Translations under genes and position numbers: made by a program
Assembly (NCBI GenBank): GCA_041686915.1
Contig: JAWLDB010000044.1
Span: 1 to 15,734, forward strand
Source: JAWLDB01 sp041686915
GTDB lineage: Bacteria > Bacillota > UBA994 > UBA5500
Direction of reading: 5' to 3'
Length of the DNA stretch: 15,734 nucleotides
Notes under the pieces: generated by a model
The model's input: only the letters and a program-made list of their open reading frames with translations
Told to the model about the DNA's origin: nothing
The model's database searches: none
Part shown: positions 6,275 through 12,660 of the stretch, in pieces
How positions within the stretch are numbered: the first letter of the stretch is position 1
Layout of the letters: the number at the start of each line of letters is the position of its first letter

Positions 6275-6646
6275 CTACCTCGTTTGGTCCTGCGCTCCAA
6301 ATCCGGCACCATGGCAGGAACCGCCACCCTGCCTGATCATCTGCTGAGCAGTTTCCGAGTTGCTAAATTCCTTAAATGCATCAGATGTCATGAACTTTTG
6401 CATGTCGTCTGTATACATGAACTGACCCATGGGAGTATTCTCGAGCTGCTGCCTGATTTCTGGCTGGTTCATGTACTCCCACATGTTGCCCGATTGCATA
6501 GCATCCCACATGGCCGGTGTATGCATCTGACTCATCCAACCTCCAGCAAAACCTGGTCCAAGTGCCCGGGCAGCCGGAGCACCTATCATCCATCCACCTG
6601 CCAACAGAGCAACGATGGCTACTGTAATAAGACTCGTCTTGCGCAT
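6275..6646 (-). CDS. Exported methionine-rich protein, possible copper-binding
   Basis: A 123-residue protein with a signal peptide (basic start, hydrophobic core at about 6-20, likely cleavage after APAARA near residue 28). The mature part has 11 methionines spread through GGWMSQMHTPAMWDAM, GNMWEYMN, TPMGQFMYTDDMQKFM and QQMI. It ends with a Gly-rich tail containing Cys-His at 111-112. Spaced Met and His residues are typical Cu(I) ligands in extracytoplasmic copper-binding proteins, so a copper-scavenging role is inferred. The ribosome binding site AAGGAGAGA precedes the ATG. Its promoter contains a BlaI-like operator, linking it to the same regulon although it points the other way. I do not recognise a named family. 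Confidence 0.72.
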   Translation of the reverse strand: MRKTSLITVAIVALLAGGWMIGAPAARALGPGFAGGWMSQMHTPAMWDAMQSGNMWEYMNQPEIRQQLENTPMGQFMYTDDMQKFMTSDAFKEFSNSETAQQMIRQGGGSCHGAGFGAQDQTR

Positions 6647-6688
6647 AATCTAATCTCTCCTTCCGGTTGAGGTGCGCCCCTATTCAAC

Positions 6689-6718
6689 ATAGTACTACTA
6701 AGTGTAGTAATAAGTCAA
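6689..6718 (-). promoter_or_regulatory. Minus-strand promoter with BlaI/CopY-like operator 4
   Basis: Read on the minus strand, -35 TTGACT (6718-6713) and -10 TACTAT (6694-6689) are 18 bases apart. The operator TACTAC-TAAGT-GTAGTA (6693-6709) fills most of the spacer and touches the -10, as at the 3702 promoter. No CsoR-like dyad follows. It drives the Met-rich exported protein. Confidence 0.75.
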
Positions 6719-6898
6719 GCCCCTTACATTTGGCTCGAGTGGTGTGCCGTAAATGTTGATTATCAATTTATGGAAGTATTGGTGTAGCCCAGCCTCAGAG
6801 CTGCTCCTGAGATACTCTATAGAGATGCAGGCTTGGTACCAGTGTGAAGCCGACATGCAGCAACTGGAAATTGCCGATCTACGACTGTATGGCACCCC
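6719..6898. other. Intergenic stretch with no supported gene
   Basis: This stretch lies between the divergent promoters of the Met-rich gene and the NlpC/P60 gene. Short open frames exist on both strands but lack ribosome binding sites. The plus-strand frame runs through the downstream promoter. A 10-base palindrome CTCTATAGAG is present near 6815. I see no riboswitch-like fold or operator here. Confidence 0.4.
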
Positions 6899-6928
6899 TT
6901 GTCAACGCCGGCGTTCTGCGGTTATACT
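6899..6928 (+). promoter_or_regulatory. Promoter of the NlpC/P60 gene
   Basis: TTGTCA (6899-6904) and TATACT (6923-6928) are separated by 18 bases. It has neither a BlaI-like nor a CsoR-like dyad, so this gene appears to be outside the copper-type regulon. The leader is about 65 bases. It contains CCTTTC (6965-6970), which can pair with GAAAGG (6981-6986) of the ribosome binding site. Confidence 0.6.
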
Positions 6929-6999
6929 TGGCCCATAAACTTGGTCAACAGAGAAAGACTGCCGCCTTTCTGCCAAACACGAAAGGGGAAAAAGTCTAA

Positions 7000-7479
7000 A
7001 TGCACAAGTTGAAAAAAGCAGGAACAAGAGTTGCTGTAGTGTTGATGTTGCTCATCACAGTTATGACAGCGTTTCCGTTAGCCCAAGCTGAGGCCGCGAC
7101 CAGTTATGCCAACAGGTTCTCCGTGCTTCGAACAGCCCAAAGGTTCATGGGTACGCCTTACGTCTTCGGTGCCAATGGTCCCCGGTCGTTCGACTGCTCC
7201 AGTTACACCCGGTATGTGTACCGTCTACACGGATACTACATTCCGCGCACCGCTGCTTCCCAGTCAACCGTCGGTCGCTACGTAACGAAGAGCCAGCTTA
7301 GGGTGGGTGACCTGATGTTCTATCGCAACACCTATAAGCCTGGTATCTCTCATGTGGGTATCTACGCCGGCAACGGCAAACTGATCCACGCATGGCCGAG
7401 GCGCGGCGTAACTGTCGACAACATCAACCATCCGTACCTCGCGTCCCGTTATGCAGGGGCCAAACGTATACTGCGATAG
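7000..7479 (+). CDS. Secreted NlpC/P60-family cell-wall hydrolase
   Basis: A 159-residue exported peptidase that should cleave peptidoglycan stem peptides. The N-terminus is a signal peptide (KLKKAGTR then a hydrophobic core, cleavage probably near AQAEA at 28-32). The rest is one NlpC/P60 domain with catalytic Cys66 in FDCSSYTRYVY, His118 in ISHVGIYAG and a third polar residue, His130, in LIHAW. It lacks the SH3 or LysM wall-binding modules seen in larger relatives, so it is a minimal single-domain hydrolase. The ribosome binding site GAAAGGGGAA precedes the ATG. It has its own promoter and a strong hairpin terminator, so it is a one-gene unit between regulated operons. The exact bond cut (D-Glu to diamino acid is typical) is not proven. 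Confidence 0.92.
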   Translation: MHKLKKAGTRVAVVLMLLITVMTAFPLAQAEAATSYANRFSVLRTAQRFMGTPYVFGANGPRSFDCSSYTRYVYRLHGYYIPRTAASQSTVGRYVTKSQLRVGDLMFYRNTYKPGISHVGIYAGNGKLIHAWPRRGVTVDNINHPYLASRYAGAKRILR

Positions 7480-7486
7480 TTCATCC

Positions 7487-7516
7487 AAAGAGCGCTGCCA
7501 ACTGGCAGCGCTCTTT
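7487..7516 (+). terminator. Intrinsic terminator of the NlpC/P60 gene
   Basis: A long, perfect stem (AAAGAGCGCTGCCA / TGGCAGCGCTCTTT) with a 2-base formal loop, which opens to about 4 in practice, ends in CTCTTT. It starts 7 bases after the stop codon. Confidence 0.85.
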
Positions 7517-7528
7517 GCTACTTAGGTC

Positions 7529-7545
7529 TACTACACAAGATAGTA
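7529..7545. promoter_or_regulatory. BlaI/CopY-like operator 5
   Basis: The inverted repeat TACTAC-ACAAG-ATAGTA directly abuts the -35 of the Lgt-like operon. The arms differ by one position (TACTAC against ATAGTA). A bound repressor would overlap the polymerase -35 contact. Confidence 0.72.
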
Positions 7546-7575
7546 TTGACAATCACTCACTCAGTGCGTTACGGT
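7546..7575 (+). promoter_or_regulatory. Promoter of the Lgt-like operon
   Basis: A perfect -35 TTGACA lies at 7546-7551. The best-placed -10 is TACGGT (7570-7575), 18 bases on. It is weak but has the two key first bases and the final T. Placement is supported by analogy with the promoters at 10789 and 12626, where the distance from -35 to the CsoR-like dyad is 35-37 bases (34 here). The nearby TATAAA is too far from the -35. Confidence 0.5.
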
Positions 7576-7579
7576 ATAA

Positions 7580-7596
7580 ATACCATCCGGGGGTAT
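7580..7596. promoter_or_regulatory. CsoR-like copper operator A
   Basis: ATACC-ATCCGGG-GGTAT forms a dyad around a G-rich core, closely resembling the TACC...GGGGGTA operators bound by the copper-sensing repressor CsoR in Firmicutes. It overlaps the expected transcription start. An extra dyad, GGTAT-AA-ATACC (7573-7584), overlaps its left arm. An ATG within the operator (7595) is in frame with the gene but cannot be the start if transcription begins here. Confidence 0.65.
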
Positions 7597-7627
7597 GACC
7601 CCGCGGGCTGGAAAGGGGGTTTTTGGG

Positions 7628-8452
7628 GTGAAAGAGGTGCTCTCCATAGGGCCTTTTCATGTTTACTTGTTTGGTATCACCATTGTAGCAGGAATGCTGG
7701 CTGGTGTACTGCTAGCTCTCGTTGAGGTCCGCAGGCAAGGCATACCGGAAGATCCGTTCACGGACGTTCTCCTCTACGCCATCTTGGGAGGTTTGCTCGG
7801 AGCGCGCCTTGCTTATGTGATTGCATATAACCCAGCGTTTTATCTGGCTAACCCGCTCGATATCTTCCGCGTCAATGCCGGTGGAATGTCCATTCACGGT
7901 GGGATACTGGGTGGAGTGCTGGGTGGTGTCTGGCGTGCCAGAAAGCACGGGCTGCCCATCTGGAAGGTTGCAGACACCGTTGCCCCGGCGTTGATCCTGG
8001 GTCAGGCTATCGGGCGCATCGGCTGCGACGTTTTTGGGGCCCCTATGCTGGGGTCCTGGTTCTGGGGTGTTAAGGTCAACGGAGTACTGCTTCACCCCGC
8101 GCAGCTGTATGAGTTCGTGCTAAACTACCTGCTCTTTGCCTACCTATGGTCAAGGAGAGGCTCTTCTCGTTACCAAGGGCAAGTCTTTGTACATTACGTG
8201 GTCGGGTTCTCTATCATTCGTGCAGTTGTTGAGTTATTTAGGATCAATCCCACGCTGTTCAACCTGGTGTCAGTTTCTCACGTACTTAGCCTCGCCGGCA
8301 TCGCCGCCGGACTCTTGCTGGCTCGGTACTTGAAGGCTAGGCATCCCTTAAACAATCCGGCGTTTAAATGGACCGGTGCACTGAAATCGTTTGGCATATC
8401 AGCTATTCTGATCATCCTGTCCACTGTTGTTTACTACTCAGTACAGGGCTAG
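7628..8452 (+). CDS. Lgt-like (prolipoprotein diacylglyceryl transferase family) membrane protein
   Basis: A 274-residue polytopic membrane protein of the Lgt family. Lgt moves diacylglycerol from phosphatidylglycerol to the lipobox cysteine of prelipoproteins. Family landmarks are SIGPF near the start, GGMSIHGGILGG (His90), GQAIGRIG (Arg130), HPAQLYE (156-162) and R198-xxx-E202 near the end. Two positions depart from the classical enzyme. The conserved Asn of the GRxGN segment (E. coli N146) is Cys133 (GRIGC), and the tyrosine equivalent to E. coli Y26 is probably Phe15. It may therefore be a divergent Lgt paralogue rather than the housekeeping enzyme. The GTG at 7628, behind GAAAGGGGG, is preferred to the ATG at 7595 inside the operator. 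It is the first gene of an operon with both BlaI-like and CsoR-like control, so a role in lipoprotein-based copper handling is inferred. Confidence 0.8.
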   Translation: MKEVLSIGPFHVYLFGITIVAGMLAGVLLALVEVRRQGIPEDPFTDVLLYAILGGLLGARLAYVIAYNPAFYLANPLDIFRVNAGGMSIHGGILGGVLGGVWRARKHGLPIWKVADTVAPALILGQAIGRIGCDVFGAPMLGSWFWGVKVNGVLLHPAQLYEFVLNYLLFAYLWSRRGSSRYQGQVFVHYVVGFSIIRAVVELFRINPTLFNLVSVSHVLSLAGIAAGLLLARYLKARHPLNNPAFKWTGALKSFGISAILIILSTVVYYSVQG

Positions 8453-8465
8453 GGGGAACCACAAC

Positions 8466-10724
8466 ATGAACATGAAAACCCTCACGCGTCATCTAGGCGT
8501 CTCTCTCATTACTCTCACCTTGTTTATGTTTGAGATCTCGCTGACACGCTTGTTTTCCACCCTGATGTGGTACCACTACGTGTTTGTGGCGCTGTCTCTT
8601 GCCATGCTTGGCTCCACTGTCGGAGGGGTGCAGGCGTTCAAGTGGCTGAAATCCCTGGGCGGCAAAACCAAACAGCAAACAGTTGGGCAGCTCATTTTGC
8701 GCCGGAAGCTGCAATTGCTAGCCGGCTTGGCAGTCTCAATCATGCTGAATGTTCTGCTGCTCTATAAAGTGCCATATCAAAACTCGTTGGTTATTGCCTA
8801 TATCATCCTTAGCGCCATTCCGTTTGTGCTTGGTAGCTACTACATGGCTCTGGTCTTCAGAGAGTCTCCGCAGAACAGCAACTCACTCTACTTTGCTGAC
8901 CTCATTGGCGCTGCCACTGGCAGCCTGCTAATCGTGGTTCTGCTGGATAACTATAGCCTGATTAGAATTGGTCTGATCCTTGCTATGCTGCCACTCATTA
9001 CATGCGCGCTGAACCTGCCAAAGCGTCGATGGGCAGTCTTGGGCTCTGGCGTTGTATCAGTGCTGTTGATTGCAGCTCTCCTGGGTGGCGCCGTACTTGA
9101 CACCTGGGCATTGGACTTCGCTGCCCTCAAGGGTAAACCTAAGCAAATGCAGGCCCTCTCAGGGGAAACAAAAGTCGTCTATACCGCCTGGAATTCGCTA
9201 GCCAGGACAGATGTGATCGAGAGCGACAAAAGCAAGGACAAGGTCATACTCATCGATGGTGGTGCCGGTTCCGTCATGGTTAATTTCGACGGTAACCTGG
9301 ATAGCATTGAGTATCTCAAACGAAATGTAGGATACATGCCGTTTGCCTACCAGCCAAACAGCTCCGCCCTAATCATCGGTCCCGGCGGAGGCAAAGATAT
9401 GCTTTATGCTCATCTGGCAGGAGTTCATGACATTACTGCGGTGGAGATCAACCCCGGATCAGTTGCCGCAGCCCGGTACTTCAAGGATTTTAACGGCAAC
9501 ATCTATGACATTGAAGGCACCAAGACTTACGTCGCCGACGGACGGTCTTTTGTCAACGCCGATCAGAGCAAGTATGATGTCATATTTCTGTCCAAGGTGA
9601 TGACTCAGGCCTCTGAAACGCTAGGCTACGCACTGTCTGAGAACTACATCTATACCAAGGAAGCCTATCACTCATATCTGGACAGTCTGAATCCGGGGGG
9701 TACGCTCGCCTTCATCCTGCATGGAGCCAACGACTTGGGCAAGGCAACATCAACCTTGCTAACAGCTCTGCAGGAGCGGGGCATTTCCCGGGAAGAAGCA
9801 GCGAAGCACATGGTTGTCATCAACTCAGACTTTGAAGACGGTAAGACACACGGTCCCGGTAAGCTCATGTACCCGCTGCTCATGGTGCGTAATACACCTT
9901 TCACTCAGAGCGAGGCCAGCACTATACTGCAGATGGCCAGAGAACGTCAACAAAGCGTGATACACGTGCCTGGTTTTCTGGACAGCAAACAGCTTTTCGC
10001 TGTCCCTATAGGTATTCAGTCACTAAATACCGTCACAGATGACTATCCGTTTTTCTATCTACACGGGAAGAGACCGCCGCCAATCATCGGCTTCGTGTTT
10101 TATGCCTTATTGGTGGCGGGACTAGTCCTGCTCAGACCGGCTATTGCTGCGAAGGACAAGAAAGTACGCTTCTTCAGCAAATATTTCGTCTTAATTGGAT
10201 TAGCGTTCATGCTGATCGAGATCCCCTTGATTCAAAAGCTAGTACTGCTGTTTGGGCACCCCACGCTGACCTTTTCAGTTGTAATCGCTGCGCTGCTGCT
10301 GTCAGTTGGAATAGGTAGCCTCTCCAGCAAAATCATCACGAAGAGGCTGCCGCTGAAAGCGATAGGCACACTGATCTTTGCATATTGCGGTCTTCTGTTT
10401 TTGTTGCTTCCCCGGTTCATCAGTATCTTCCAGGGAAGTGACCTGACAGTAAAGACGGTGGCGACATTCGTGCTTGTGTTCCCACTAGGTTCTCTCATGG
10501 GGCAACTGTTCCCTACAGGACTTCGCCTTGCAGAGGAATGTGGTAAAGCAGAGCACATCCCATTGCTTAGGGGAGTAAACGGCTGGATGTCGGGGATTGG
10601 GGCCATTCTGTCGCTCATAGTTGCAATGTACTTTGGGTACAATGCGGTATTGCTTTTAGGAGCGATCGTATACCTGTTGTTTGCTTTCCATGTACGCGAC
10701 GCTAACCTACCAGAGGCAGCCTAG
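8466..10724 (+). CDS. Polytopic membrane protein with a spermidine-synthase-like methyltransferase domain
   Basis: A 752-residue protein in three parts. About seven membrane helices (residues 5-225) begin with the family-typical LFMFEISLTRLFS. A soluble Rossmann domain spans about 235-530. A second set of about seven helices fills the C-terminus. The Rossmann domain has the glycine motif IIGPGGGKD (303-311), the ribose-binding acid in AVEINPGS (E327) and ADGRSF (D358), as in SAM-dependent methyltransferases and polyamine synthases. Where spermidine synthases carry a catalytic aspartate segment after the ADG strand, this protein reads VIFLSKVMTQASETL, so aminopropyl transfer is doubtful. The ATG at 8466 has AGGGGGAA at 7-base spacing and follows the Lgt-like stop by 13 bases. 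It belongs to the membrane 'spermidine synthase-like' proteins of unknown function. Its co-expression with the Lgt-like gene under copper-type operators is the main clue to its role. Confidence 0.8.
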   Translation: MNMKTLTRHLGVSLITLTLFMFEISLTRLFSTLMWYHYVFVALSLAMLGSTVGGVQAFKWLKSLGGKTKQQTVGQLILRRKLQLLAGLAVSIMLNVLLLYKVPYQNSLVIAYIILSAIPFVLGSYYMALVFRESPQNSNSLYFADLIGAATGSLLIVVLLDNYSLIRIGLILAMLPLITCALNLPKRRWAVLGSGVVSVLLIAALLGGAVLDTWALDFAALKGKPKQMQALSGETKVVYTAWNSLARTDVIESDKSKDKVILIDGGAGSVMVNFDGNLDSIEYLKRNVGYMPFAYQPNSSALIIGPGGGKDMLYAHLAGVHDITAVEINPGSVAAARYFKDFNGNIYDIEGTKTYVADGRSFVNADQSKYDVIFLSKVMTQASETLGYALSENYIYTKEAYHSYLDSLNPGGTLAFILHGANDLGKATSTLLTALQERGISREEAAKHMVVINSDFEDGKTHGPGKLMYPLLMVRNTPFTQSEASTILQMARERQQSVIHVPGFLDSKQLFAVPIGIQSLNTVTDDYPFFYLHGKRPPPIIGFVFYALLVAGLVLLRPAIAAKDKKVRFFSKYFVLIGLAFMLIEIPLIQKLVLLFGHPTLTFSVVIAALLLSVGIGSLSSKIITKRLPLKAIGTLIFAYCGLLFLLLPRFISIFQGSDLTVKTVATFVLVFPLGSLMGQLFPTGLRLAEECGKAEHIPLLRGVNGWMSGIGAILSLIVAMYFGYNAVLLLGAIVYLLFAFHVRDANLPEAA

Positions 10725-10730
10725 CTAACC

Positions 10731-10758
10731 AGGCCTCCCAGAGCTTACCGGGAGGCTT
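10731..10758 (+). terminator. Probable intrinsic terminator
   Basis: A 7-bp core stem (GCCTCCC / GGGAGGC), extendable by two weaker pairs, closes a 10-base loop. The downstream tract, TTGCTTAT, is only moderately T-rich. It begins 6 bases after the stop of the preceding gene. Confidence 0.6.
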
Positions 10759-10773
10759 GCTTATACCTGTATC

Positions 10774-10790
10774 TACTACAATGTGTAGTT
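10774..10790. promoter_or_regulatory. BlaI/CopY-like operator 6
   Basis: TACTAC-AATGT-GTAGTT is an inverted repeat with one mismatch at the outermost position. Its last two bases are the first two of the -35 (TTGACC), so repressor and polymerase would compete. Confidence 0.75.
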
Positions 10791-10817
10791 GACCAAATCG
10801 CCAGCCAGTGGCATAAT
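10789..10817 (+). promoter_or_regulatory. Promoter of the ccdA operon
   Basis: The -35 TTGACC (10789-10794) and -10 CATAAT (10812-10817) are 17 bases apart. The layout and both hexamers are identical to those of the copA promoter at 12626-12654, which supports both calls. Confidence 0.75.
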
Positions 10818-10824
10818 GATTGTA

Positions 10825-10843
10825 GATACCCCCGCCGGGTATC
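10825..10843. promoter_or_regulatory. CsoR-like copper operator B
   Basis: GATACCC-CCGCC-GGGTATC has perfect 7-bp arms around a GC core and starts 7 bases after the -10, over the expected transcription start. The form matches CsoR-family operators (TACCC...GGGTA). A second repressor bound here would act independently of the one at 10774-10790. Confidence 0.72.
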
Positions 10844-10908
10844 AGGCAAGGATGAGCGCGCGCTTTTAACTAACGTCAATGGAAACTCTCTGGAAGGTGG
10901 CTAAAAGC

Positions 10909-11484
10909 ATGAAAAGAAAACTAGTGCTGGTTGCATTGGTACTTATACTGGCGATAGGTGCGACTGTTACGTTCTATAGCGTACAACGGGATCTGTTTCC
11001 TGTGGCTGCGGATCAGCCGGGTTCATTTACTCCTGAACCAGGGCCCGGGCAACCTGAACCCGACCCAGGGCTACCTGCGTCCTCGCCTGACGCTGCACCG
11101 TCCAACCTGGCAATGAGTGATGCGGCTGGCATCAGCATCGTCATGTCGCTAGAGCCTGACCAACAGACCGAGGAGAATGTTGTAGTCTCGACCTTTATTA
11201 ACACCCACGGTGGGGACCTCTCTGTGTATGATGTAGCCCGCTTGTCATCTGTAGAGGTCGATGGCGAACGGCTGGAGATAGCTGGGGTCAAATTCGAGGA
11301 ACCAAACCCAGGTGACCCACACCATCGGGGCGGTTCCCTGGTGATACCACGTACCATCAACGGACGTTCCTGGATGGTTGAAGACATTGCCAAACTACAG
11401 ATCACTGTTAACGGTATTCCTAAAGGCACAAGCCGCATGCTTACCTGGGAACAGCCCTGGCAATGGGCGAAGTACACGCGATGA
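10909..11484 (+). CDS. Membrane-anchored extracytoplasmic protein of unknown family
   Basis: A 191-residue protein. A basic start and one hydrophobic segment (about residues 4-23) anchor or export it. Residues about 37-63 form a Pro/Glu/Gly-rich linker (TPEPGPGQPEPDPG). Residues about 73-185 form a beta-rich domain with FINTHGGDLSVYDVARL, a His-His-Arg cluster at 138-140 (DPHHRGG) and a Trp-rich end. The HHR cluster and flanking Asp are possible metal ligands. An ATG at 10879 is in frame, but the ATG at 10909 has AAGGTGG at 8-base spacing. Its stop overlaps the ccdA start (ATGA), so the two are coupled. Its promoter carries both operator types, suggesting copper-linked work outside the membrane. 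I do not recognise a named family. Confidence 0.72.
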   Translation: MKRKLVLVALVLILAIGATVTFYSVQRDLFPVAADQPGSFTPEPGPGQPEPDPGLPASSPDAAPSNLAMSDAAGISIVMSLEPDQQTEENVVVSTFINTHGGDLSVYDVARLSSVEVDGERLEIAGVKFEEPNPGDPHHRGGSLVIPRTINGRSWMVEDIAKLQITVNGIPKGTSRMLTWEQPWQWAKYTR

Positions 11485-12203
11485 TATGGCCGATTGCCTT
11501 TTTTGCCGGGGTAATATCTTTCGTTTCGCCCTGCATCATCCCGATGCTCTCTGTGTACTTTAGCCTAATTCTCGGAACCGATATCAAGGCGGTAGAAAGC
11601 CACTCTAATTTGCGCCCGGTTCTGATACGGCGCACCGTCTGGTTTGTTCTCGGCTTTGGGTTGATCTTCGCCTTGGCTGGGGGCACCGCAGGGAGACTGG
11701 TTGCGCTGCTGGACAAGTATCAAGCTACGTATACCTTGGTAGGCGGGCTATTGGTGATCGTCCTGGGGATATCCATTGTGCTGGGAAGTGGCGGTGGGCC
11801 GCTCAAGCGATTGCCACATCTCAACCTGCGTCTGGCTTCACGGTACCCTTCGCTGAACGCTTTCCTGACTGGCAACGTCTTTGCTGTAGCGTGTTCGCAC
11901 TGTATAGCCCCCACGCTGCTAACGATGCTGGTCTATGTGGGTACGCAGGGCAGCCCCTCGCGCGGGATGGCCATCATGGCAGTCTTCTCGTTAGGGCTGG
12001 GGGTTTCGTACTTGCTGGCAGCAGCTATGCTGGCCGAGGCCAAGGGGTTGTTGCGCTGGTTAAACGCCAGAAGGCGCGCGGTTGAGGTAGTCTCCGGTTC
12101 TATCGTTACGGCCATGGGTTTGCTCGTGTTGACCGGCCGCTTCACAGACATAGCTGCCTTCCTGTACAGACTGATACCGTTTAAGCTTCCGTTTGGCATG
12201 TAG
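11481..12203 (+). CDS. ccdA: CcdA/DsbD-family thiol-disulfide membrane transporter
   Basis: A 240-residue protein with six predicted membrane helices, the standard CcdA size. CcdA carries reducing equivalents across the membrane for extracytoplasmic thiol proteins, cytochrome c maturation and metal centres. The first active cysteine is Cys18 in ISFVSPCIIPMLSVYFS, the family's SPC motif. The second region, normally (T/S)PCxGP, reads VACSHCIAPTL. Cys141 occupies the usual position, and an extra Cys138 makes a CxxC within the membrane. An ATG at 11463 is in frame, but the ATG at 11481 overlaps the preceding stop as ATGA, typical of coupling, and gives the normal family N-terminus. It is in the same operon as an exported protein and a Cys/His-rich small protein under dual control, so delivery of electrons for copper handling is plausible. 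The extra Cys could also bind Cu(I). Confidence 0.88.
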   Translation: MIWPIAFFAGVISFVSPCIIPMLSVYFSLILGTDIKAVESHSNLRPVLIRRTVWFVLGFGLIFALAGGTAGRLVALLDKYQATYTLVGGLLVIVLGISIVLGSGGGPLKRLPHLNLRLASRYPSLNAFLTGNVFAVACSHCIAPTLLTMLVYVGTQGSPSRGMAIMAVFSLGLGVSYLLAAAMLAEAKGLLRWLNARRRAVEVVSGSIVTAMGLLVLTGRFTDIAAFLYRLIPFKLPFGM

Positions 12204-12235
12204 GACAACGTAAAACGGTTAGGGTGGTGATAAAC

Positions 12236-12409
12236 GTGTCACAATTGCTCGCTCAAATCGGAGCCGCAGTCTTCCTCGTCGGTGCTCTGTTTTTCCTGTC
12301 CAGGACGCGCGGCAATGTATTTGGATGCTGCGGCGGTGGTCACCAGGTGCATCATCGCGAGTCAGCGAAGGATGGTCAGCCTGACAGCAAAGGACAAAGC
12401 TGTCACTGA
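12236..12409 (+). CDS. 57-residue Cys/His-rich membrane protein (first of two paralogues)
   Basis: The protein has one membrane helix (about residues 7-24, IGAAVFLVGALFFL), then a short cytoplasmic or outer tail with FGCCGGGHQVHH (about 32-43), a polar linker and the ending GQSCH. Three Cys and four His in about 27 residues make a metal site likely, with Cu(I) favoured by context. The GTG at 12236 follows AGGGTGGTGA at 5-base spacing; an upstream in-frame GTG at 12224 lies within that ribosome binding site. It follows ccdA by 32 bases and closes that operon. A close paralogue lies at 15265-15441, after copA. I do not recognise a named family. Confidence 0.75.
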   Translation: MSQLLAQIGAAVFLVGALFFLSRTRGNVFGCCGGGHQVHHRESAKDGQPDSKGQSCH

Positions 12410-12540
12410 TCAATAAGTAACTACTGTACCTACTACTTCTGCTCTGAGCACTGCAAGACTGCTTTGAACCACTGGGCTCGGCGTTGTTCCGCTCTGCAGC
12501 GCCCCGCAGAATGAACAATAGCTTGGTCCATTGGCTCCGT

Positions 12541-12575
12541 AAGAGGGCTTCCCGGTTCCACTGGGAAGCCCTCTT
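12541..12575 (+). terminator. Hairpin terminator of the ccdA operon
   Basis: A perfect 13-bp stem (AAGAGGGCTTCCC / GGGAAGCCCTCTT) closes a 9-base loop. The following sequence is not T-rich beyond the stem's own CTCTT. The 131 bases between the small gene and this hairpin (12410-12540) hold no supported gene. Confidence 0.7.
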
Positions 12576-12610
12576 GCTGGCTTGGGATTCCACAGAGCTT
12601 ACACGTTTTC

Positions 12611-12627
12611 TACTACGTTGCGTAGTT
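12611..12627. promoter_or_regulatory. BlaI/CopY-like operator 7
   Basis: TACTAC-GTTGC-GTAGTT overlaps the first two bases of the copA -35, the same placement as operator 6 at the ccdA promoter. Confidence 0.75.
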
Positions 12628-12654
12628 GACCAAGCGGTAAATCGATGGCATAAT
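12626..12654 (+). promoter_or_regulatory. Promoter of the copA operon
   Basis: TTGACC (12626-12631) and CATAAT (12649-12654) are 17 bases apart. Hexamers, spacing and flanking operators repeat those at the ccdA promoter, with little similarity in the spacer apart from TGGCATAATG. Confidence 0.78.
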
Positions 12655-12660
12655 GTATAT

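Noticed and set aside
6753..6938. Plus-strand frame of 61 codons before the NlpC/P60 gene
   Set aside because: It lacks a ribosome binding site and its end contains the -35 and -10 of the NlpC/P60 promoter.
6929..6999. A c-di-AMP (ydaO-type) riboswitch before the NlpC/P60 gene
   Set aside because: Such riboswitches often precede wall hydrolases, but the leader is only about 65 bases and lacks the conserved elements.
8466..10724. Calling this gene a true spermidine synthase (speE)
   Set aside because: The cofactor-binding motifs are present but the usual catalytic aspartate segment is not, and the protein carries about fourteen membrane helices.
12417..12440. Two TACT-like half-sites after the first small Cys/His gene
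   Set aside because: They are in direct rather than inverted orientation and no promoter lies beside them.
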